Source of the DNA: JAEUKQ01 sp044227605
GTDB lineage: Bacteria > Pseudomonadota > Alphaproteobacteria > JAEUKQ01
Reading direction: 5' to 3'
DNA length: 11,105 bases
NCBI GenBank assembly: GCA_044227605.1
Contig: JBGAWJ010000046.1
Coordinates: 1 to 11,105 of the forward strand
Part shown: in pieces, positions 6,813-11,105 of the stretch
Numbering within the stretch: position 1 is the stretch's first letter
How the letters are laid out: each line of letters begins with the position of its first letter
Translations under genes and position numbers: made by a program
The notes under the pieces: generated by a model
Seen by the model: the letters and a program-made list of their open reading frames with translations, nothing else
Databases searched by the model: none
Told to the model about the DNA's origin: nothing

Positions 6813-6860
6813 CTGCCAATCACCCTAATAAAGGGGCGGTTATATATTTGTATGGCAGAT
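6811..6860. repeat. Stem-loop downstream of tRNA-Leu
   Basis: ATCTGCCA (6811-6818) and TGGCAGAT (6853-6860) are perfect reverse complements, enclosing a smaller CCCT/AGGG hairpin. There is no T-tract on either side, so it is not a standard terminator. On the minus strand it includes the start codon region of the doubtful 54-aa frame. Confidence 0.4.
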
Positions 6861-6924
6861 TTAAAATTCAACAGGAGATTAAAGGGTAGGAAGAAAAATA
6901 TGTGGTTAGAAGGTATTTTTGAAC

Positions 6925-7009
6925 TGGTGCCCCTTGCCGGACTCGAACCAGCACGTCTCTCGACTCCTGATTTTGAGTCAGGCGCGTCTACCAATTCCGC
7001 CAAAGGGGC
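6925..7009 (-). tRNA. tRNA-Leu (anticodon CAA)
   Basis: The minus strand gives a class II tRNA with acceptor GCCCCTT pairing with AAGGGGC. The D-arm region is TGGCGGAATTGGTAGACGC, the anticodon arm is CCTGA-CTCAAAA-TCAGG with CAA at 34-36 (reads UUG), and there is a long variable arm GAGTCGAGAGACGTG. The T-arm is CTGG-TTCGAGT-CCGG and CCA is encoded. Length is 85 nt. All leucine hallmarks are present. Confidence 0.97.
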
Positions 7010-7021
7010 TGGATACCCTTT

Positions 7022-7050
7022 CATGTAACCATAAAAGATCCACTCGTCAA
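7022..7050 (-). promoter_or_regulatory. Possible promoter of tRNA-Leu
   Basis: On the minus strand TTGACG (7050-7045, 5 of 6) lies 17 bp before TACATG (7027-7022). The -10 match is poor, but the placement, 12 bp before the mature tRNA 5' end and after the terminator at 7071-7107, fits an independent tRNA transcription unit. Confidence 0.4.
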
Positions 7051-7065
7051 CCAAAAATGTTGGGG

Positions 7066-7112
7066 AAAAATTGATTAGGGCAGATATACCTGTTCCACCC
7101 TAATCAACTTTT
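7066..7112. terminator. Bidirectional rho-independent terminator after hppD
   Basis: TTGATTAGGG (7071-7080) and CCCTAATCAA (7098-7107) form a perfect 10-bp stem with a 17-nt loop. It has A5 on its left and C-TTTTT on its right, so a T-run follows the hairpin on both strands. It starts 14 bp after the hppD stop and would end that minus-strand transcript before tRNA-Leu. Confidence 0.88.
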
Positions 7113-7121
7113 TCATCTTTC

Positions 7122-8210
7122 CTATTTCGCTTTCAACACGCCGCGGCGCACTTGGTCTTGTTCCATTGACTCAAACAGGGCCCTGAAATTGCCCTCCCCA
7201 AACCCTTCATCCCCTTTGCGCTGGATGATTTCAAAGAAAATAGGCCCAATAACGGTTTCCGTGAAAATTTGCAGAAGTAATCCCCCGTTTGGCGAGCCGT
7301 CAATCAACAACGCATTCTTTTGCAGCCGCGGCACGTCTTCCCCGTGGTTTGGAAGCCTTTTTTCCAGCATTTCATAATAGCTAGGCGGTGGGGCTGCTAA
7401 AAACTTCAGGTCGCGCTTCCGCAGGCTTTCAACGGTTTTATAAATATCATCGGTTGCCAAGGCAATATGTTGGATCCCTTCGCCCTTATAAATCTTCAAA
7501 TATTCCTCAATTTGGCTTTTATCATCCGAACTTTCGTTGATGGGAATGCGGATTTTACCACAGGGGCTGGTCATGGCTTTTGACTTAAGGCCTGTTAATT
7601 TACCTTCAATGTCGAAATAGCGGATTTCACGGAAATTAAATAAACGCTGATAAAATTCAGCCCATTTATCCATATTGCCACGATAAACATTATGGGTTAG
7701 GTGGTCGACATAACTTAATCCCATGGAAGGTATTTTCGTAGGTGTGGGGGTGATGGGCACGAAAACTTGATCATAAATATTGCCTTTTTTACCGTACCGG
7801 TCGACCAAATACAAATAACTGCCACCAATCCCTTCAATGACAGGCACCTTTTCCAGGATGCCGCTGTTGGGCTGGACATTTTTGGCCCCCAGTTTCACGG
7901 CGCGTTGATAGGCGCGATTGGCATCCTTTACCCGAAAGGCGATTGCTGAACAGCAGGCCCCATGGTTTTGAGCAAATTTTTTGGATGAACTGTTAGGCTC
8001 ATTATTTAATAGGAAATTAATATCTCCCTGCCGATATAAAAGGATGTTTTTGGAACGGTGACGCCCAACCAAGCTAAACCCAAGTTTCTCAAATAAAGCG
8101 CTAAGCGCTTTACCATCATCGGGTGCGGCATACTCGACAAATTCAAAGCCATCAGTGCCAGCGGGATTGAGGGGGTCAATGTCAAAAGTGGTGGTCGGGG
8201 TTGGGTGCAT
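7122..8210 (-). CDS. hppD: 4-hydroxyphenylpyruvate dioxygenase
   Basis: This Fe(II) enzyme turns 4-hydroxyphenylpyruvate plus O2 into homogentisate and CO2, the second step of tyrosine breakdown, in the cytoplasm. It has 362 residues, normal for bacterial HPPD, built from two vicinal-oxygen-chelate halves (about 18-150 and 165-350). The iron ligands are present: His170 in 'YVDHLTHNVYRG', His248 in 'GIQHIAL' and Glu327 in 'PIFFEIIQRKGDEGFGEGNF'. The last of these also shows the conserved C-terminal 'GFGEGNFRALFESME'. The ATG at 8210 has AAAGGA-type Shine-Dalgarno bases about 10 nt upstream. It is transcribed alone and ends at a strong hairpin. No homogentisate dioxygenase or other tyrosine-pathway gene lies beside it. 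Legiolysin-type names are sometimes used for such genes; the assignment as HPPD is firm. Confidence 0.97.
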   Translation of the reverse strand: MHPTPTTTFDIDPLNPAGTDGFEFVEYAAPDDGKALSALFEKLGFSLVGRHRSKNILLYRQGDINFLLNNEPNSSSKKFAQNHGACCSAIAFRVKDANRAYQRAVKLGAKNVQPNSGILEKVPVIEGIGGSYLYLVDRYGKKGNIYDQVFVPITPTPTKIPSMGLSYVDHLTHNVYRGNMDKWAEFYQRLFNFREIRYFDIEGKLTGLKSKAMTSPCGKIRIPINESSDDKSQIEEYLKIYKGEGIQHIALATDDIYKTVESLRKRDLKFLAAPPPSYYEMLEKRLPNHGEDVPRLQKNALLIDGSPNGGLLLQIFTETVIGPIFFEIIQRKGDEGFGEGNFRALFESMEQDQVRRGVLKAK

Positions 8211-8639
8211 TTTTCAGATTCTTTCCTTTAAAAGGCAATGAATTCCTGGATATAGTTGATTTGGTTCAAAATATTTAAAATAAAAAATCAGCAATCATCA
8301 GAGGTTTGGGTAGATGGAACAGCATCAGCTAATTTCTAAAATACATTTTCAAGATAAGCAGCTTCTTTTGTAAAAACAATCATAAAAAGATTTGTCAAAA
8401 GCAATAAAAACCCTTTTTGTTTGTGACATTTTGGCACCACGTACTTGATAATTGATGGTATGTACACAAAGATCTTTGACAATGCTTGGTGAAATCCGTA
8501 TATCAACAATTGCTACTTGTCTGTCTGAGTGGGTATTGCCAAGTAAAAAATTAAATGTTTATTAATCCGAATTAGATTATGATAAAGGCAGATCTAAATC
8601 AGGTGAACCAGAATTGAGTAATAGAAGAAAGAGGATAAA
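8211..8639. other. Intergenic region between divergent hppD and OmpA-like gene
   Basis: About 430 bp, strongly AT-rich. It holds the hppD leader (minus) and the probable promoter of the OmpA-like gene (plus, at 8476-8504). A TTGACA on the minus strand at 8398-8393 could be a -35 for hppD, but the matching -10 is poor. No gene or structured RNA is seen. Confidence 0.5.
8476..8504 (+). promoter_or_regulatory. Probable promoter of the OmpA-family lipoprotein gene
   Basis: A perfect TTGACA (8476-8481) is followed after 17 bp by TATATC (8499-8504). Transcription would start near 8511, leaving a leader of about 130 nt before the ATG at 8640. Confidence 0.5.
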
Positions 8640-9472
8640 ATGAACCAACTTAAGTTATTTACCGTTATTGCCACGGCAGGCGTGTTGGCCGGATGTGGAA
8701 CCAATATCGATCAACCAATATCGATCAAATGCGAAGTGTACAACCAACCGGCGGCAGTGCTTTTACCACAGCTTTAGTGGAAGAATATCGCCAATTAACC
8801 CTTTTGGAAGCAGATTATGAACGCGATTGGGTTGATGCCAATAATTATGCCCGTAAAGGGTTATCTTCTGCGCGCGGTCAATTGGTGCAACCAGAAGAGC
8901 TGAAGAACTGGCATTTGCCTGCGGATAAAGTCAATGAATTGGCACAAGCCCGTGCCCGTTTGGTCAGTGCTTTAAATGGCGGCGGTCGTGAACGCTTGCC
9001 GAAAGTGGCTGCCATTGCCCAAGCCCGTTTCGATTGTTGGGTTGAGCAACAGGAAGAAAATTTCCAACCAAAAGATATTGCTGCTTGCCGCGATAGCTTC
9101 TACCGTGCGATGGCAACATTAGATGGGAAGGCTGTTCCGCAACCGGTTGGCAATGTGATTTACTTCCAATTCAATAGCGCAGATTTAACACAGGCTGCTC
9201 AAGCTGTGGTTCAAAAATTTGCTACACAAATTAAACAAGGCAATGTGAAGAATGTGACAGTAGTTGGACATACCGACTTAAGTGGTCCCGCTTCTTACAA
9301 CATGACTTTATCATTACGCCGTGCGGATAGCGTTCGTAGCGCCTTGATCAGCGCGGGTGTCGCTGCTGAGAAAATTACGACTTCTGGTCGTGGTGAAGAG
9401 CAACCTGCCATCCCAACAGATGATGGTGTTGCAGATCGCCGCAACCGTCGTGCGGAAATCTTAATGCAATAA
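8640..9472 (+). pseudogene. OmpA-family peptidoglycan-binding lipoprotein, frameshifted by a 14-bp tandem duplication
   Basis: The ATG at 8640, with GAGG 5 nt upstream, opens a lipoprotein signal peptide 'MNQLKLFTVIATAGVLAGC' with lipobox L-A-G-C19. That frame stops at TAG 8775-8777 after 45 codons. The mature domain continues in another frame to 9472. It includes an alpha-helical region of about 120 residues and a C-terminal OmpA/MotB domain with 'VIYFQFNSADLT', 'VVGHTDLSGPASYNMTLSLR' and 'RRNRRAEILMQ', whose Asp/Arg residues bind peptidoglycan. The frames are separated by two exact copies of a 14-bp unit at 8701-8728. With one copy removed the gene reads as one protein of 272 residues, 'CGTNIDQMRSVQPTGG...'. 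Translation from the out-of-frame ATG at 8693 would yield a leaderless 259-aa product that could not reach the envelope. The intact form would anchor the outer membrane to peptidoglycan. Codon use stays normal downstream, so the change is recent, phase-variable or a sequence error. Confidence 0.88.
8699..8728. repeat. 14-bp perfect tandem direct repeat causing the frameshift
   Basis: The unit CCAATATCGATCAA occurs at 8701-8714 and again at 8715-8728, with the periodicity extending 2 bp to the left (AA). Fourteen is not a multiple of three, so the second copy shifts the reading frame of the lipoprotein gene right after the lipobox. Confidence 0.97.
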
Positions 9473-9507
9473 GACGCATTAATTTCTATTCGTAACTTGT
9501 TAAAGTT

Positions 9508-9547
9508 TAAGGGCGCTGAGGGGTTACCTTCGGTGCCCTTAATTTTC
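9508..9547 (+). terminator. Rho-independent terminator after the OmpA-family gene
   Basis: TAAGGGC (9508-9514) pairs with GCCCTTA (9535-9541). The stem continues inward through GCTGAGGG/CCTTCGGT with three G-T pairs to a GTTA loop, about 15 bp in all. ATTTTC follows on the plus strand. It lies 36 bp after the stop codon and 23 bp before the apaG ATG, so apaG is either expressed by read-through or from a promoter inside this stretch. Confidence 0.78.
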
Positions 9548-9569
9548 GTTGATAGGGGAGATCAGATAG

Positions 9570-9965
9570 ATGTATGTCAAAACCACAAAAGCTATCCGAA
9601 TTACAGCCCGCCCTATATTTCTTGAAGATAAATCAATACCGGAAGAAATGAAATTTTTCTGGGCTTATCAGATCACGATCAAAAACACTGGCAAAGAAAC
9701 CGTCTGCTTAAAAAGCCGTTATTGGCAAATCACCGATTCGTACGGGCGGGTATTGGAAGTAAAAGGGGAAGGGGTCGTTGGCCTTCAACCCGTTTTAAAG
9801 CCCGGGGAAATGTTTGAATATACCAGCGGCACGCCTTTATCTGCCCCTTCAGGGGTTATGGTGGGCAAATACGAAATGGAAACCCTGCCCTCTGGCCAAG
9901 TATTTTGGACAGATATCCCACCTTTTTCCCTTGATAGTCCCCATCAGTTAAAGTTACTGCATTAA
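9570..9965 (+). CDS. apaG: ApaG (CorD) family protein
   Basis: This is a 131-residue single-domain protein with an immunoglobulin/fibronectin-III-like beta fold. Family features are 'FWAYQITIKNTGKETVCL', 'SRYWQITDSYGRVLEVKGEG', 'VVGLQPVLKPGEMFEYTSGT' and 'PSGVMVGKYEM', with a glycine-rich nucleotide-binding-like loop. Length is typical. ApaG is named for its linkage to the diadenosine tetraphosphatase gene apaH in enterobacteria, and its biochemical role is still poorly defined. No apaH is present here. AGGGGAG 9 nt before the ATG supports the start. It stands alone between the OmpA-like gene and the minus-strand ArsR remnant. Confidence 0.95.
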   Translation: MYVKTTKAIRITARPIFLEDKSIPEEMKFFWAYQITIKNTGKETVCLKSRYWQITDSYGRVLEVKGEGVVGLQPVLKPGEMFEYTSGTPLSAPSGVMVGKYEMETLPSGQVFWTDIPPFSLDSPHQLKLLH

Positions 9966-10096
9966 AAAGTGCCGAGCCCCATTCGTTTTAATTCAATCAA
10001 TGTTAGAACTTTAGGGAAAAATAAAGATTGGGTTGGGTTAGTATGAACAAGGTGGCGCCAACCCCCCAGCAAAAACTGGAAAACAAAATACCTTAT

Positions 10097-10122
10097 CTAG
10101 GCCAACCCTAATGGTTTTTTTT
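10097..10122 (+). terminator. Possible weak terminator after apaG
   Basis: A short AACC/GGTT hairpin (10104-10107 with 10113-10116) runs into eight T residues at 10115-10122. Alternatively, CCAACCC at 10102-10108 can pair with GGGTTGG at 10030-10036, which also matches CCAACCC at 10058-10064. The competing pairings and the overlap with the end of the convergent ArsR gene make this uncertain. Confidence 0.3.
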
Positions 10123-10563
10123 ATGGGGCTTGTTTAGGGTAATCCCAAAATACTTAAATAATCCCTGATGGCCCTTATCGGTTATGAGGATGACACGTGT
10201 GTGTTTATTCTTGACCAGCCAACCTAGATTGAGCATCCGTTGGGCCAGGGCTGCCCCTAAAGCGCCAGCAAGATGTTCTTTCCGCTCACTCCAATCAAGG
10301 CAGGGATAGGCTAATTGGCGGCGGTTTTTTCTTAAGTCATCAAAATCAATGCCAAAAGATCGGAACCAGTGTTCCCCCTGGGGGGTTACTGAAATTTTTT
10401 GACCTGACGCGTATAATTGGTTCTGGGTCATTAAAGCTTCCATCATTCCTAAGCCTAGTTTACCCGCTAGGTGGTCATAACAAAACCGGGCTATTTGGAT
10501 AGGGCGGATGGGTTTGGCATTTAAAACGGGTACAGGCGTTCTGATCAGAAAGGAAAAAGCTGC
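10108..10563 (-). pseudogene. ArsR-family transcriptional regulator, N-terminal DNA-binding half missing
   Basis: The readable frame contains two characteristic C-terminal segments of the long ArsR-type regulators: 'IARFCYDHLAGKLGLGMMEAL' and 'PCLDWSERKEHLAGALGAALAQRMLNLGWL', followed by 'ITDKGHQGLFKYFGI'. In intact relatives these follow an N-terminal winged helix of about 90 residues. Here the frame is open only back to a TAG at 10564-10566, and no winged-helix sequence appears upstream, where another gene ends at 10598. The first in-frame ATG is at 10446, giving 112 residues that start inside the conserved region just after 'DHLAG'. A second ATG, preceded by GGAAG, lies five codons later. 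It is therefore probably a 5'-truncated remnant. A short non-DNA-binding product cannot be excluded. Confidence 0.75.
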
Positions 10564-10597
10564 CTAGCTTTTCTTAAAACCGGTGGGTACGAGTGGA

Positions 10598-11092
10598 TTA
10601 TCTTTTGCCTGATACAGAAAACAGCAGGCGATCCCTGGAATATTCCAGCAAATCACGGGCCAGTTGTTGGGAATCAGCCGGGGAAAAACCATTTGTTTTC
10701 GCTCCGTCGAATTCCTTTAAGATCCTTTCCGCAATTTCCAATGCTTGTCGTCGTTGGACAAGGGCAGAAGAAACATTTGCATCGTAGAGAAGGCGATCCG
10801 TCCCTTGTAAAAACGCATTTAGTTCTGCCGGTGTCTTAAAATAATAATAATTCAGGGGATTGTCCAAACCAAAAGCTTTTACATAGGCAGATGGAAGGGT
10901 TGGAACAAAATTATGTACGCCGAAGCTATTAGAAAGATGCTTATCAGCGGATTCTCTTAAAATAAAATCTGGGCTGGGCTGGGCTGGTTCCTGTGTGGGG
11001 CCATCAGCCTTTGCTAAATGGCCGCCTGCAATAGCTGCTAGTAGAAGTAGGGCCAGAACAATCGAACCTATCATCCAACGAGATAAAAGCAA
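10598..11092 (-). CDS. Unrecognised exported or membrane-anchored protein
   Basis: The predicted product (164 aa from a TTG at 11092; an ATG lies six codons in, at 11074) begins with a hydrophobic stretch 'WMIGSIVLALLLLAAIAGGHL', a signal peptide or N-terminal anchor. A Pro/Gln-rich linker and a soluble helical domain follow, including 'LPSAYVKAFGLDNPLNYYYF' and 'VQRRQALEIAERILKEFDGA'. No lipobox Cys is seen. I recognise no family. Neither candidate start has a Shine-Dalgarno sequence and the frame stays open to the right edge, so the real start may lie outside the window. Its stop is 34 bp before the ArsR remnant on the same strand, consistent with a deletion between them or a shared transcript. 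Confidence 0.7.
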   Translation of the reverse strand: MLLSRWMIGSIVLALLLLAAIAGGHLAKADGPTQEPAQPSPDFILRESADKHLSNSFGVHNFVPTLPSAYVKAFGLDNPLNYYYFKTPAELNAFLQGTDRLLYDANVSSALVQRRQALEIAERILKEFDGAKTNGFSPADSQQLARDLLEYSRDRLLFSVSGKR

Positions 11093-11105
11093 TAAATAAC
11101 CAGAC

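Larger units (their letters stand above)
6364..6924. other. Long intergenic region between the XRE operon and tRNA-Leu
   Basis: About 560 bp with no gene I can firmly support. It contains a minus-strand terminator at 6530-6560, a stem-loop at 6811-6860, and one weak minus-strand frame at 6648-6812. A plus-strand frame covers nearly the same bases. No known structured RNA motif (SRP, RNase P, 6S or tmRNA) was recognised. The terminator implies that something is transcribed leftward through here: either a tail of the tRNA-Leu transcript, a small RNA, or a small protein gene. Confidence 0.5.

Noticed and set aside
6773..7054. Minus-strand 93-codon frame across tRNA-Leu
   Set aside because: Its middle section ('PLAELVDAPDSKSGVERRAG') is the well-known false translation of a tRNA-Leu gene. 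The tRNA explains the sequence.
8693..9472. The ATG at 8693 as a genuine start of a cytoplasmic OmpA-like protein
   Set aside because: This ATG lies inside the lipobox codons of the real signal peptide, has no Shine-Dalgarno sequence, and would leave a peptidoglycan-binding domain without export. The upstream ATG with GAGG and a signal peptide fits far better.

Overview
The window looks like chromosomal DNA from a moderately AT-rich alphaproteobacterium. I infer this from the tRNA-Gly(CCC) with encoded CCA, an ApaG protein, a Fe(II)-dependent 4-hydroxyphenylpyruvate dioxygenase, an ArsR-family regulator with duplicated C-terminal 'HLAG' motifs, and an OmpA-C-type lipoprotein. The genus cannot be read from the sequence.

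Layout, left to right. (1) 1-3517, plus strand: the end of a membrane fusion protein and a complete RND (HAE1-type) inner-membrane permease, together a tripartite efflux operon. (2) 3573-4121, minus: a small membrane protein of the YdjM/DUF457 metal-dependent hydrolase family. (3) 4390-4463, minus: tRNA-Gly(CCC) with its own promoter. (4) 4583-6360, minus: an accessory-type cluster. A promoter at about 6332-6359 lies inside a nested inverted repeat. It drives an unrecognised 122-aa protein and a 162-aa XRE-type HTH protein. These are followed by a HicA-like toxin and two tandem, clearly duplicated HicB-like antitoxins. (5) 6306-6924: about 600 bp without a convincing gene, holding a minus-strand terminator, a hairpin and one doubtful 54-codon ORF. 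(6) 6925-7009, minus: tRNA-Leu(CAA). (7) 7071-8210: a bidirectional terminator and hppD on the minus strand. (8) 8211-8639: an intergenic region with promoters for the divergent genes. (9) 8640-9472, plus: an OmpA-family lipoprotein gene split by a perfect 14-bp tandem duplication, followed by a strong terminator. (10) 9570-9965, plus: apaG. (11) 10108-11105, minus: an ArsR-family regulator that has lost its N-terminal winged-helix half, downstream of an unrecognised exported or membrane-anchored protein that reaches the window edge.

Most genes are housekeeping or envelope functions. Three places deserve a second look. The first is the OmpA-like lipoprotein, where removing one copy of a 14-bp repeat exactly restores a signal peptide, lipobox and mature domain in one frame. 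The second is the compact regulator/toxin-antitoxin cluster with an antitoxin duplication and an operator-like inverted repeat. The third is the headless ArsR regulator. Gene calls are from reading the sequence; no database search was possible.
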